DNA from: Bacteroidaceae bacterium
GTDB lineage: Bacteria > Bacteroidota > Bacteroidia > Bacteroidales > Bacteroidaceae
Assembly (NCBI GenBank): GCA_017517605.1
Contig: JAFWYQ010000002.1
Span: forward strand, 1 to 51,309
Length of the DNA: 51,309 nucleotides
Direction of reading: 5' to 3'
Below the pieces are notes generated by a model. The model was not told where the DNA came from. It searched no databases and was given only the letters and a program-made list of their open reading frames with translations. The stretch's first letter is position 1. Each line of letters opens with the position of its first letter. Both the position numbers and the translations under genes were made by a program. Positions 32,205-41,915 of this stretch are shown piece by piece.

Positions 32205-32482
32205 ACGAAAAGAGACACAACAAAGCTTTCGGAAGTCAGCGGACAGACCCGAGAAATCCGCTGCCCCCAAAATAGAGGGTCAGTCCGAAAAACCGGTTGT
32301 AAATATAGAATGACAGGAGACCGTCAGATACTCAACATTATTCATTGGCACTTTAATATAAGTTCATTGGCACTTGCACTTATGTCCGTATTCCTAATGG
32401 TCTCTGGTAAAGGTCCAAAAGGGATGCAACCGACTTTTTGGAGTGACCCAAAATAGATAGCACAAGCCGTATGTATACGCAC

Positions 32483-32514
32483 AAAAAAAAGCCGCATCAT
32501 CTGATGCAGCTTTC
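32483..32514 (-). terminator. Terminator of tRNA-Met
   Basis: On the minus strand AAAGC-TGCATCA/TGATGCG-GCTTT forms a stem followed by T8. It lies about 10 bp downstream of the tRNA 3' end. Confidence 0.8.
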
Positions 32515-32524
32515 ACCCTTCTTG

Positions 32525-32598
32525 TAGCGGGACCCGGGATTGAACCGGGGACCTCATGATTATGAATCATGCGCTCTAACCAGCTGAGCTATCCCGCC
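32525..32598 (-). tRNA. tRNA-Met (anticodon CAT)
   Basis: 74 nt without encoded CCA. Acceptor GGCGGGA pairs with TCCCGCT (one G-T), D stem GCTC/GAGC, anticodon stem CATGA/TCATG with loop TTCATAA, T arm CCCGG-TTCAATC-CCGGG, discriminator A. The lack of initiator features makes it elongator Met; a lysidine-modified Ile tRNA is a less likely alternative. Confidence 0.95.
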
Positions 32599-32617
32599 AT
32601 CTTTCGTTTAGCGGGTG

Positions 32618-32649
32618 CAAAGATAGACCTTTCTTTTGGAACAGCCAAA
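32618..32649 (-). promoter_or_regulatory. Promoter of tRNA-Met
   Basis: On the minus strand, TTTG (32649-32646), a 20-base spacer and TATCTTTG (32625-32618) form a perfect consensus. Predicted start about 12 nt before the tRNA. Confidence 0.75.
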
Positions 32650-32808
32650 TTTTTTTGCCGTTTTTTGCTCACAAAAGAGAGAAAAAGAAGTATATATACT
32701 AAAATGAGTGAAAAGATAGCCCTATATACCTTATATATAAGAAAAAAACACTTATTTTGTACCCGTAAATCCAAAAATAGTTTAGAGATAATATATAATC
32801 AACAAGAC

Positions 32809-33195
32809 ATGGCTAAAAGAAAATTCAACCTCGAATACAACCTCGATGCCGTATCCGGCCCCATTTTGTGGAATGCAATAGGCACACCCACAGGTTTGCA
32901 AACTTGGATGGCCGACAATGTAGACGTCAATGAAAACATCTACACGTTTGAATGGGACCAAAGCGAAATCCGACAGGCCGAACTGACACACCGCCGAGTA
33001 AACTCACACATGCGCTTCCATTGGTTGGACGACGAAGACCCCAAAAGTTTCTTCGAGATAAGAATGGAAAACAACGAACTGACAGGAGACTACACCCTGC
33101 TGATTACAGACTTTGCCGAAGAGGACGAAGTGGAGGACTTGACCGAATTGTGGAATATCGAGGTAAACCAACTGATACGCCTGTGCGGCATGTAA
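32809..33195 (+). CDS. START-like (SRPBCC fold) protein
   Basis: 128 residues from MAKRKFNLEYNLDAVSGPILWNAIGTPTGLQTWMADNV. The open frame extends upstream, but that part is AT-rich leader. The ILWNAIGTPTGLQTWMADNV...YTFEW pattern resembles the START-like/AHSA1 proteins of Bacteroidetes. It may bind a hydrophobic ligand; function unknown. It is 95 bp upstream of the LptF/G permease gene and may be cotranscribed with it. Confidence 0.85.
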   Translation: MAKRKFNLEYNLDAVSGPILWNAIGTPTGLQTWMADNVDVNENIYTFEWDQSEIRQAELTHRRVNSHMRFHWLDDEDPKSFFEIRMENNELTGDYTLLITDFAEEDEVEDLTELWNIEVNQLIRLCGM

Positions 33196-33290
33196 TTTAT
33201 CCCCAAAGTCCGGAACTTCCCCAAAATACAGAAGGCCTCCCACCCTTTTTGTAGAACTTTTGCGCGCTGAATTATACGAAAACAACAGAG

Positions 33291-35183
33291 ATGCTACGCA
33301 TAAAGAAACTATACCTGTTCGTCATCAAAAGCTTCCTGCAATTATTTGCAGGAACATTCCTTATATGCCTTTTCATCTTCATGCTGCAATTCCTTTGGCA
33401 AAAGATTGAAGCATTGGTAGGAAAAGGACTTGAAATATCCGTACTGGCACAATTCTTTGTCTACTCAGGGCTGATGTTCATCCCCATGAGCCTGCCATTG
33501 GCCATTCTGTTGGCAACGCTCATCACCTTCGGCAACTTCGGCGAACGGTGCGAACTGCTCGCCATGAAAGCGGCAGGCATCCCGCTCATCAAAGTGATGC
33601 GGCCACTTATCGTTGTGGTATTCGGCATCAGCTGCTTCTCCTTCTACTTCCAGAATGTAATCGGGCCACGAGTAACCACTGAACTGTATGCCCTCATCTT
33701 CTCCATGAAGCAGAAGTCACCCGAACTGGACATCCCTGAAGGAGCCTTCTACCACGAACTGGACGGATACAATCTGTATGTGCAGAAAAAGAACCGCGAT
33801 ACCGGAATGCTGTACGATGTAATGATTTACAACTTCAGCGACGGCTTTGAAAATGCCCACATCATTGTAGCCGACTCAGGACGTATGGAGATGACTGCCG
33901 ACAAGAAGTACCTCAACCTGCATCTGTACAGCGGCGAACAATTCGAGAATTTGAAGACACAAAGCATGGCACAAAAGAATGTGCCTTACCGCCGGGAATC
34001 ATTCCGGGAAAAGCACTCACTCATAGAATTTGATGCCAACTTCAACCAAATGGATGCCAGTGCCTTGAGCAACCAAGCCGCAGCCAAAGGCATGAAGGAC
34101 TTGGGACACAGCATTGACTCCATGAACGCCCGTTTTGACAGTATCGGACGAGGATATTATACCGACTCGCGAAGAATAACCTACAAGAAAGCTGAACTGA
34201 CCAACACCGACTCCGTCAAATTACAGAATTTACCCCGACGAGTCAATCTGGACAGCCTCTTCAACGTGCAAAGTCATAAGAAACGGGAACAACTCGTACA
34301 AAACGCCTTGAGCCGCGTGCAGACACAAAGCTCCGACCTGTCAATGAAGAGCTATATCACCAGCGATGGTGACAAGAACATACGCAAGCATCAGAAATTC
34401 TGGTGGGAAAAGATTACATTGTCATTGGCCTGTCTGATTTTCTTCTTCATCGGCGCTCCATTGGGAGCCATCATCCGCAAAGGTGGATTGGGTATGCCAG
34501 TTATCATCTCAGTTATATTGTTCATCTTCTACTACGTAATCGAGAATACCGGCTCCAAAATGGCTCGCGAAGGCGAATTGGCAATGTGGTTCGGTGTATG
34601 GGTAAGCACCATGGTGTTGGCCCCCCTTGGAGCATGGCTCACATATAAAGCCAATGGCGACTCGGTAGTGTTCAATATTGATGCCTACAAGGCTTTCTTT
34701 ATGAAACTGTTGGGTCTGAGGAGCAAACGGCATATCTTCAAAAAAGAAGTTATAATTGAAGACCCCGACTATGTAGAAGTATGTAACCGTTTGAACATCC
34801 TGCAACAGCAATGCAAGGCATACGCAGAACAGGAACGTTTTGACCACGCTCCCAACTACATACGTATCTTTACCCGAAACGAAGACGACACTGCCATCCA
34901 AGAGATAAACGATGAATTGGAAAGCATTGTAGAGACATTGGGAAACAGCACCGATACACAATTATTGAATAATCTGAACGAATACCCCATCCTATCGGTA
35001 AGTGCACACAAAAGCCCATCCAGATTCTTGTGGTTGAATGCTGTATGCGGCATCTTAGTGCCCATCGGCATCGTGTTCTATCTGCGCATCTGGATGTTCG
35101 GCCATCGGTTGGACAAAGACTTGAAGAACATTGTGGAAACGAGCGAAAGGATTATTGAACGAATAAAAACAGAACATATATGA
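33291..35183 (+). CDS. LptF/LptG family permease (lipopolysaccharide export)
   Basis: YjgP/YjgQ-type inner-membrane permease of the LPS export machine, 630 residues. The N-terminal half has four membrane segments in about 10-125 with [38 protein letters not shown] periplasmic beta-jellyroll follows, then membrane segments (about 370-460, [21 protein letters not shown]). The extra C-terminal part, about 150 residues with a last TM near 590, is longer than in proteobacterial LptF/G. Its TGA overlaps the ribBA ATG (ATGA, 35180-35183). Confidence 0.93.
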   Translation: MLRIKKLYLFVIKSFLQLFAGTFLICLFIFMLQFLWQKIEALVGKGLEISVLAQFFVYSGLMFIPMSLPLAILLATLITFGNFGERCELLAMKAAGIPLIKVMRPLIVVVFGISCFSFYFQNVIGPRVTTELYALIFSMKQKSPELDIPEGAFYHELDGYNLYVQKKNRDTGMLYDVMIYNFSDGFENAHIIVADSGRMEMTADKKYLNLHLYSGEQFENLKTQSMAQKNVPYRRESFREKHSLIEFDANFNQMDASALSNQAAAKGMKDLGHSIDSMNARFDSIGRGYYTDSRRITYKKAELTNTDSVKLQNLPRRVNLDSLFNVQSHKKREQLVQNALSRVQTQSSDLSMKSYITSDGDKNIRKHQKFWWEKITLSLACLIFFFIGAPLGAIIRKGGLGMPVIISVILFIFYYVIENTGSKMAREGELAMWFGVWVSTMVLAPLGAWLTYKANGDSVVFNIDAYKAFFMKLLGLRSKRHIFKKEVIIEDPDYVEVCNRLNILQQQCKAYAEQERFDHAPNYIRIFTRNEDDTAIQEINDELESIVETLGNSTDTQLLNNLNEYPILSVSAHKSPSRFLWLNAVCGILVPIGIVFYLRIWMFGHRLDKDLKNIVETSERIIERIKTEHI

Positions 35184-36394
35184 ATTTCAAACTGAATACG
35201 ATAGAAGAAGCTATTGAAGACTTCCGCGAAGGAAAGTTCCTGATTGTAGTCGATGACGAAGACCGTGAAAACGAAGGAGACTTTATCGTGGCAGCCGAGA
35301 AAATCACTCCCGAAAAGGTCAATTTCATGGTCACCAATGGACGAGGTGTGCTATGCGCCCCCCTGCCGATTTCACGCTGCAAGGAATTGGAGTTGGAGCA
35401 CCAAGTAAACCATAACACCTCCATTTTAGGAACCCCTTTCACCGTAACAGTTGACAAATTAGAGGGATGTACCACAGGTGTTTCAGCACAAGACCGTGCC
35501 GCCACCATTCAAGCATTGGCCGACCCGTCATCAACTGCTGCCACCTTCGGCCGCCCAGGACACATCAGTCCCCTCTACGCACAAGACAAAGGGGTTTTAC
35601 GCCGTGCAGGACACACCGAAGCCGCCATCGATTTGGCACGACTGTCCGGATTACGTCCAGCGGCCGCCCTTATCGAAATCATGAACGAAGACGGTACCAT
35701 GGCACGTATGCCTCAATTGCAAGCAGTGTCTGAACGATTCGGTATTAAAATCATCTCTATACGCGACCTGATTGCCTATCGCTTGAAACAAGAATCAATG
35801 GTAGAACGGGGAGTAGAAGTAGATATGCCAACAGCCGACGGCCATTTTCGTTTGATTGCCTTCCGTCAAAAGTCAAACGGACTGGAACACATGGCCCTCA
35901 TTAAAGGTAAATGGAACGAAGATGACCCCATTCTTGTACGTGTACATTCATCGTGTGCTACAGGTGACATCTTAGGCTCTGCCAGATGCGATTGCGGAGC
36001 CCAATTACACAAAGCTATGCAGATGATTGAACAGGAAGGAAAAGGTGTGATTGTATATTTGCAACAAGAAGGACGAGGTATTGGACTGATGAACAAGATG
36101 CGTGCTTACAAACTGCAAGAAGAAGGTATGGACACTGTAGATGCCAACTTATGCTTGGGATTCAAAGCCGACGAACGTGACTATGGTGTAGGTGCCGAGA
36201 TTCTACGTTCAATTGGAGTACGCAGAATGCGTCTGCTAACCAATAACCCGGTAAAACGGATTGGTTTGGAAGCATACGGACTGAGCATTCAGGAAATTGT
36301 GCCTATAGAAGTCGCTCCCAACCAATACAACGAACGGTATTTAAAAACCAAACAAGACAGGATGGGACACCGATTACATATAAATGAAGAGTAA
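35180..36394 (+). CDS. ribBA: Bifunctional 3,4-dihydroxy-2-butanone-4-phosphate synthase/GTP cyclohydrolase II
   Basis: Opens both branches of riboflavin synthesis. 404 residues. The N-terminal RibB domain has the acidic loop [10 protein letters not shown] (25-34), [14 protein letters not shown] and [14 protein letters not shown]. The C-terminal RibA domain has the zinc cysteines in [38 protein letters not shown] and RLLTNNPVK. All motifs are intact. Coupled by ATGA to the LptF/G gene upstream. Confidence 0.97.
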   Translation: MNFKLNTIEEAIEDFREGKFLIVVDDEDRENEGDFIVAAEKITPEKVNFMVTNGRGVLCAPLPISRCKELELEHQVNHNTSILGTPFTVTVDKLEGCTTGVSAQDRAATIQALADPSSTAATFGRPGHISPLYAQDKGVLRRAGHTEAAIDLARLSGLRPAAALIEIMNEDGTMARMPQLQAVSERFGIKIISIRDLIAYRLKQESMVERGVEVDMPTADGHFRLIAFRQKSNGLEHMALIKGKWNEDDPILVRVHSSCATGDILGSARCDCGAQLHKAMQMIEQEGKGVIVYLQQEGRGIGLMNKMRAYKLQEEGMDTVDANLCLGFKADERDYGVGAEILRSIGVRRMRLLTNNPVKRIGLEAYGLSIQEIVPIEVAPNQYNERYLKTKQDRMGHRLHINEE

Positions 36395-36431
36395 AAAGAA
36401 GGTAAAGCCGTAAAGTATGAAAGAACAAACC

Positions 36432-36493
36432 TGTATGCAATATGGAAATCAACGCATGGACTATGGAAGTCAACGCATGGACTATGGAAGTAC
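36432..36493. repeat. Two and a half direct copies of a 21-bp unit
   Basis: The unit, core CAACGCATGGACTATGGAAG, occurs in two near-exact copies with a partial third, between ribBA and the aminotransferase. No hairpin is formed. An open frame read on the minus strand (CVDFHSP repeats) is an artefact. Confidence 0.8.
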
Positions 36494-36555
36494 AAAAATA
36501 TCTACCGGACTGTTACGAATGAAGAATAAATAACTAAAAATAAAAAACAAACTAA

Positions 36556-37749
36556 ATGAACAACTTATCCGACCGTCTGCAACGCCTCTCTCCATCAGAG
36601 ACGCTTGCCATGTCACAAAAGAGCAATGAGCTGAAGGCTCAAGGTATTGATGTTATCAACCTGAGTGTGGGTGAACCTGATTTCAACACCCCTGACCACA
36701 TCAAGGAAGCGGCCAAACAGGCTGTCGACGAGAATTTCTCACGTTATTCTCCAGTACCGGGATACCCTGCATTGCGTAATGCTATTGTTGCCAAATTGAA
36801 AAACGAAAACAATTTGGAATACACTGCAGCACAGATTTCATGCTCCAACGGTGCCAAACAATCAGTATGCAATGTCATTATGGCTCTGGTTGGCGAAGGT
36901 GACGAAGTGATTGTTCCTGCTCCCTATTGGGTAAGCTATCCCGAGATGGTAAAATTGGCTGATGGAACTCCCGTCATTGTCAGTGCCGGTATCGAACAGG
37001 ATTTCAAGATTACCCCCGAACAATTGGAAGCAGCCATCACCCCAAAAACCAAAGCTCTCATCCTGTGTTCTCCTTCAAATCCGACAGGTTCGGTATATAG
37101 CAAAGAGGAATTGGCAGGATTGGCCGCCGTATTGGCAAAACATCCACAGGTATATGTAATTGCCGATGAAATCTACGAGCACATCAACTATGTCGGCAAA
37201 CACGAAAGCATTGCCCAGTTCCCAGAAATGAAGGAAAACACCATTATCGTAAATGGTGTATCAAAAGCATACGCCATGACAGGATGGCGTATCGGATTCA
37301 TTGCCGGTCCCGAATGGATTGTGAAAGCCTGCAACAAGCTGCAAGGACAATACACTTCAGGCCCCTGCTCTGTATCACAGAAGGCTGCCGAAGCAGCTTA
37401 CACAGGGACACAAGCCCCTGTAGAAGAGATGCGTCAAGCCTTTGAGCGCCGCCGTAACCTCATTGTTGAATTGGCCAAAGAAATACCCGGATTCGAAGTA
37501 AACGTACCACAAGGGGCTTTCTATCTGTTCCCCAAATGCGATTCATACTTTGGCAAGAGCTACGAAGGACGTACGATTGAAAACGCTGCCGATTTGGCAA
37601 TGTTCCTGCTTGAAGTTGGTCATGTAGCTTGTGTGGGTGGAGGTGCTTTCGGAAGCCCCGAATGCATTCGTATGAGCTATGCGACTTCGGATGAAAACAT
37701 CGTAGAATCCATGAAGCGTATCAAAAATACGTTAGCTCTGTTGAAGTAA
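36556..37749 (+). CDS. aspC: Class I aminotransferase (aspartate aminotransferase type)
   Basis: Pyridoxal-phosphate enzyme transferring amino groups between aspartate and 2-oxoglutarate (class I fold), 397 residues. The start SDRLQRLSPSETLAMSQKSNELKAQGIDVINLSVGEPDF is typical for the Bacillus/Thermus-type AspC. The PLP lysine is K237 in VNGVSKAYAMTGWRIGF, with PSNPTGSVYS and ADEIYEH before it. Substrate range cannot be fixed by eye; prephenate and other specificities occur in this subgroup. Confidence 0.92.
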   Translation: MNNLSDRLQRLSPSETLAMSQKSNELKAQGIDVINLSVGEPDFNTPDHIKEAAKQAVDENFSRYSPVPGYPALRNAIVAKLKNENNLEYTAAQISCSNGAKQSVCNVIMALVGEGDEVIVPAPYWVSYPEMVKLADGTPVIVSAGIEQDFKITPEQLEAAITPKTKALILCSPSNPTGSVYSKEELAGLAAVLAKHPQVYVIADEIYEHINYVGKHESIAQFPEMKENTIIVNGVSKAYAMTGWRIGFIAGPEWIVKACNKLQGQYTSGPCSVSQKAAEAAYTGTQAPVEEMRQAFERRRNLIVELAKEIPGFEVNVPQGAFYLFPKCDSYFGKSYEGRTIENAADLAMFLLEVGHVACVGGGAFGSPECIRMSYATSDENIVESMKRIKNTLALLK

Positions 37750-37765
37750 CGAAGTAACATATTGA

Positions 37766-37797
37766 ATAGGGCTGGTCAGCATTCTGATCGGCCCTAT
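37766..37797 (+). terminator. Hairpin between the aminotransferase and DUF6057 genes
   Basis: ATAGGGC (37766-37772) pairs with GCCCTAT (37791-37797), with an inner GTCAG/CTGAT pair. There is no T run, and the next ATG is 18 bp away. Either a weak terminator or a leader structure. Confidence 0.4.
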
Positions 37798-37814
37798 CAG
37801 AAGACCACATCCCC

Positions 37815-39701
37815 ATGAAAAAAAAGAATCAATCCCATACACCAACGCCTCCTAAAGAATTATACACCAATAGATTTGGCTGGAAGCCGTGGATGGAGGC
37901 TGTATTGTTTGCATTGTTTGCCGGCTGGATGCTGGTAGGCATGAACAGCGATTATTTGTTCACTGTACAAGAACGTTCTCTTTTCTTAGCCAATAAAACC
38001 TTTTTTCACGAAATGATAGCAACTCCAAGCGGATTAGTCCATTGGGCAAGTTGTTTCCTTACACAGTTTTTCTACTATCCGATTGTAGGAGCATCCTTAT
38101 TGATTCTTATTTGGTTAGCAACTTATTTTATTACATTAAAAGCTTTCCGACTGAATCAAAGATGGAGTCATTTGGCATTGATTCCTATTACAGCCCTGCT
38201 TTGTTCTACCATTGACCTTGGTTACTGGATATATCACATAAAGATTCCTGGATATTGGTTCAGCGAAAGTTTGTCTCTGCTGCTCGTCATGTCAGGAGCA
38301 TGGTTCGGTCGGAAAATGCACGGCTCATGGCAATACCTTTGGTTAGGATTATGGATTGCTATAGGCTATCCCTTCTTGGGATGGTATGCCTTGTTCGGTG
38401 CTGTACTGATTGCCATCATTTATACCTTAGAGAGTGAAAAAGACGGTCTTCAACGCTTCATGCCACTAATCTGCACAATAGCAATAATTGGCATAGTGCC
38501 GCTACTTTGGTATTATCACTATAACCGAATTCGAATAGAAGATGCGTGGACATACGGCTTTCCACAGTTTGAAACCCAAAATCTGACCTCATGGATTAGC
38601 CTTGCCCCCTTCTACGTGATGACAATTGCCTGCCTCGTTATTCCTTTCTGTCCGATTTGGCAGAATAGATTGAAGACAAGTATGCAGACAATCATCGTAC
38701 GTACAGTGGTGCTATCAGGATGCGCCTGCGCCATTTGGATAGCAAACTTCAGCGATTTCAATTACCATGCAGAGATGCGCATGTATCGTTACACCCAAGA
38801 AAGCAATTGGCGGAAAGTGTTACAGGAAGCGCGCGAATGGGAAGAGACTCCGACGCGACAAATGGTCATGCTGAAAAACATTGCCTTGATGAACTTAGGA
38901 CAAACAGGAAACCAAATGTTCCGCTACGATAACGGCGGGAAGTTGCTCCACACACGAGACAGTCTTGCGACACATTTGGTACACATGTCTGCTCCCATGC
39001 TTTATTACCAACACGGCGTCATAAACTATGCGACACGATGGGCTATCGAGAACGGAGTGGAATATGGCTTTTCTGTCAATTACTTGAAAATCCTTGCCCG
39101 ATGCGCAATGGTCAGCGGCGAATATAATGCGGCAAAAAAATACCTTAATCTGCTAAAACTGACAACCTTCCATCGAGATGAAGCAGAACGGTTAGAAGAG
39201 TTGTGCCTGCATCCTGAAAGAATAACCCAATCAGACGAGTTCAAAATAGTAAGCGAACTGTACAAGCATATAGATGAAAGTCTTGACAGCGACAACGGAC
39301 TGTGCGAAATGTTCCTACTGCATTACTTCGCCAATACTACCAATGCCGATAACCCATTGATGCAAGAAGTAGCTTTGAACTATACACTAATCAGCAAGAA
39401 CATACAACTGTTTTGGCCACGCTTTTTCCAATATGCCACACTGCACAACGGAAAGGAGATGCCTATACATTACCAAGAAGCCGCCTACCTCTACGGTAAT
39501 CTTGAAAAGAATGTTGACATCAGCAACATGCCCTTCGACCGCCGGAAGGTTGTTGACAGATACCAGAAATTCAACAACCAGGTGCAGGCATTCATGCGAC
39601 AAGGACTAAACGAGGAACAAGTGGCCGAAGCCGTAAGACCTGCATTCGGAGATACGTTCTGGTGGTTCTATTACTTCTGTAACAATGTGAAGAGTTATTA
39701 A
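37815..39701 (+). CDS. DUF6057-type polytopic membrane protein
   Basis: 628 residues. About eight to ten membrane segments occupy roughly 28-340 (MEAVLFALFAGWMLVGMN, PIVGASLLILIWLATYF, SLSLLLVMSGAWFG and others). A hydrophilic C-terminal half of tetratricopeptide-like helices follows, with RMYRYTQESNWRKVLQEAREWEETPTRQMVMLKNIALMNLG and SGEYNAAKKYLNLLKLT. I assign it to DUF6057 from memory of this architecture. It is 22 bp upstream of the CxxCH lipoprotein gene, so the two probably act together in the envelope. Confidence 0.8.
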   Translation: MKKKNQSHTPTPPKELYTNRFGWKPWMEAVLFALFAGWMLVGMNSDYLFTVQERSLFLANKTFFHEMIATPSGLVHWASCFLTQFFYYPIVGASLLILIWLATYFITLKAFRLNQRWSHLALIPITALLCSTIDLGYWIYHIKIPGYWFSESLSLLLVMSGAWFGRKMHGSWQYLWLGLWIAIGYPFLGWYALFGAVLIAIIYTLESEKDGLQRFMPLICTIAIIGIVPLLWYYHYNRIRIEDAWTYGFPQFETQNLTSWISLAPFYVMTIACLVIPFCPIWQNRLKTSMQTIIVRTVVLSGCACAIWIANFSDFNYHAEMRMYRYTQESNWRKVLQEAREWEETPTRQMVMLKNIALMNLGQTGNQMFRYDNGGKLLHTRDSLATHLVHMSAPMLYYQHGVINYATRWAIENGVEYGFSVNYLKILARCAMVSGEYNAAKKYLNLLKLTTFHRDEAERLEELCLHPERITQSDEFKIVSELYKHIDESLDSDNGLCEMFLLHYFANTTNADNPLMQEVALNYTLISKNIQLFWPRFFQYATLHNGKEMPIHYQEAAYLYGNLEKNVDISNMPFDRRKVVDRYQKFNNQVQAFMRQGLNEEQVAEAVRPAFGDTFWWFYYFCNNVKSY

Positions 39702-39723
39702 GTCAGAAAATTAATTAGGAATT

Positions 39724-41232
39724 ATGAACTATAAAGGATACATACCTTATTATATACTATGTATGCTGATTGCATTTGCCTCTTGCAGCAACCATCCCTC
39801 TCTGCCCGAGACTTTCAGCGAAGCAAACAGCCAACCGACCATATACCCGGATTACACTGATGTAACTATCCCGTGCAACATCGCGCCGTTGAATTTTATG
39901 GTTGAAAATGCCGATGAATGTATCGCACAATTCTGTTGGGCCAGCGAAACACAAACGTATGGCAACGGCAAAAAAATACAAATCCCTTTGGATGAATGGC
40001 AAGAAATGATGCAAAACGCCAAAGGAAACGCCATTCAGGTAACTGTATATACGCGCCAAGGAGAGGAATGGACACGCCACAAAGCCTTTTCCATCCAAGT
40101 GGCACAAGAGGAGATAGACCCTTACATCTCCTATCGTGTAATCTCTCCTTCGTACATCGCTTACGAAATGCTGAGTATCAACCAACGCCACCTCTGCAAT
40201 TTTGACGAAACCGTAGTGTACAACAACATGTTGGTTAGCAACGAAAAAGTGGCACAATGCATCAACTGCCATTCTTACCAGAATTACGGGACAAGCAACA
40301 TGCAGTTCCACATGCGACAGGGACATGGAGGCACCATGATTGTGTCTGATGGCACACCACGCAAAGTAAACTTGAAAACGCCTGAAACCATCAGTGCCGG
40401 TGTATACCCCAGCTGGCATCCTACACAGAAACTCATTGCCTATTCCACGAACTTGACTGGACAATCGTTCCATACCAAGGAACCTGGCAAAATCGAAGTG
40501 TTTGACAAACAAAGCGACCTCATCCTGTATGATGTAGAAAAGAACCAGGTGAGTACCATTAGTGCTGAAGAGAATGAAATGGAAGTTTACCCATGGTGGT
40601 CACCTGACGGCAACACACTGTACTATGCCTCAGCACACTTCATCCATAACGAAAACCTGACACAGGATGCCGACGTCATCAACCGGTATGATGAAATCAG
40701 ATACAACTTCTACCGCCGCTCTTTCGACAACGAAACGAAGACCTTCGGAGATGCCGAATTGGTATATGATGCCGCTTCCATCGGCCAAAGTGCCACACTG
40801 CCACGTATAAGTCCATGTGGTCGTTATCTGCTGTTCACTCAAGGCGATGACGGATGCTTCCATATATGGCATCCCGAAGCGGACTTGTACATGATGGAGC
40901 TTGCAACGGGCACTGTACGACCTTTAAAAAATGCAAACAGCCCAATGGCCGAAAGTTATCATTCATGGTCGAGCAACGGACGTTGGATCCTTTTCAGCAG
41001 CCGAAGGGATGACAACAATTATACACGTCTCTATTTGAGTTATGTAGATGAGGAGGGACACGACCACAAGGCCTTCGCCGTTCCACAAGAAGACCCAGAA
41101 TTCTACCATCATTACCTACGAAGCTACAATGTGCCCGAGTTCATGATTGAACCCGTCAACATAAGCCCGCAGGAATTTGCCGCCGCAGCCAAAAAAGAGG
41201 CAATACAAGCCAACTATAAGAAGAAAGAATAA
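39724..41232 (+). CDS. Lipoprotein with CxxCH heme motif and TolB-like beta-propeller repeats
   Basis: 502 residues. A lipoprotein signal ends FASC (Cys21). A beta domain (about 40-165) is followed by CINCH at 179-183, a c-type heme-binding CxxCH motif, in a loop rich in His and Gln. The rest carries PD40/TolB-like blades: AGVYPSWHPTQKLIAYSTN, VYPWWSPDGNTLYYAS, PRISPCGRYLLFTQ and YHSWSSNGRWILFSSRR. Seen: motif and blades. Inferred: outer-membrane or periplasmic electron-transfer or sensing role with the DUF6057 protein. If no cytochrome c maturation exists, CINCH may bind metal instead. A strong terminator follows. Confidence 0.85.
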   Translation: MNYKGYIPYYILCMLIAFASCSNHPSLPETFSEANSQPTIYPDYTDVTIPCNIAPLNFMVENADECIAQFCWASETQTYGNGKKIQIPLDEWQEMMQNAKGNAIQVTVYTRQGEEWTRHKAFSIQVAQEEIDPYISYRVISPSYIAYEMLSINQRHLCNFDETVVYNNMLVSNEKVAQCINCHSYQNYGTSNMQFHMRQGHGGTMIVSDGTPRKVNLKTPETISAGVYPSWHPTQKLIAYSTNLTGQSFHTKEPGKIEVFDKQSDLILYDVEKNQVSTISAEENEMEVYPWWSPDGNTLYYASAHFIHNENLTQDADVINRYDEIRYNFYRRSFDNETKTFGDAELVYDAASIGQSATLPRISPCGRYLLFTQGDDGCFHIWHPEADLYMMELATGTVRPLKNANSPMAESYHSWSSNGRWILFSSRRDDNNYTRLYLSYVDEEGHDHKAFAVPQEDPEFYHHYLRSYNVPEFMIEPVNISPQEFAAAAKKEAIQANYKKKE

Positions 41233-41250
41233 TCCGTAACATAAGATACA

Positions 41251-41293
41251 AAGTGCGGCTTGCATTTTTCAGAATGCAAGCCGCACTTTTTTT
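41251..41293 (+). terminator. Strong terminator after the CxxCH lipoprotein gene
   Basis: 16-bp perfect stem (41251-41266 with 41273-41288), 6-nt loop, T7. It separates this operon from the convergent rsmD gene. Confidence 0.9.
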
Positions 41294-41336
41294 AACGATA
41301 CACCACCTGCGACTAAATCTTATTGGTGTCTGGTAA

Positions 41337-41900
41337 CTAAATATCTCGATTCATTACTTCCGAAGGACGGAAAAACGAAAAGTTCACACTGCCATAAGCA
41401 CGGTGTTCCAAGAAACAGGGATGACTGTCAAACCTGTTGTCCTTACCATGTTCCAACACGAATAGACCATCTGGTTTTAACAGGCCATGCAGCAACACCA
41501 AATCAGGAATCTGCGCCAATTCCTTCAACGCATACGGAGGGTCGGCAAAAATGAAATCAAACTGTTCGCCCGACTTACAGATATATTTCAAAGCATCGCC
41601 ACAAATTGGAATACATCTATCTGTCTTTACTTGGCGCATAATCTCGCAAATAAAAGCATAGTGATGACGATCTTTCTCAATGGATACTACACGCGAACAT
41701 CCACGCGAGACCAATTCGATACTGATACTACCCGTACCTGCAAATAAATCCAATGCCGTGACACCTTCCTCATCAAAATCAAGGTAAGCAGCAAGCACAT
41801 TGAACAGATTTTCTTTTGCAAAATCGGTAGTAGGACGCGCCTTGAACGAACGCGGTACTTCAAATCTCCGCCGCTTGTATATTCCACTAATAACTCTCAT
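41337..41900 (-). CDS. rsmD: 16S rRNA (guanine-966-N2)-methyltransferase
   Basis: SAM-dependent methylation of small-subunit rRNA. 187 residues, normal size. MRVISGIYKRRRFEVP and ARPTTDFAKENLFN form the RsmD start. SAM motif DLFAGTGSIS (51-60) and catalytic DPPY (120-123) are intact. It is 15 bp downstream of the DUF3822 gene on the same strand, a pairing typical of Bacteroidetes. Confidence 0.95.
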   Translation of the reverse strand: MRVISGIYKRRRFEVPRSFKARPTTDFAKENLFNVLAAYLDFDEEGVTALDLFAGTGSISIELVSRGCSRVVSIEKDRHHYAFICEIMRQVKTDRCIPICGDALKYICKSGEQFDFIFADPPYALKELAQIPDLVLLHGLLKPDGLFVLEHGKDNRFDSHPCFLEHRAYGSVNFSFFRPSEVMNRDI

Positions 41901-41915
41901 CGGAATGGTCTATAA

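Noticed and set aside
31983-32270. 95-residue frame upstream of the AraC gene
   Set aside because: It runs through a family A repeat and a terminator hairpin; no start signal or domain.
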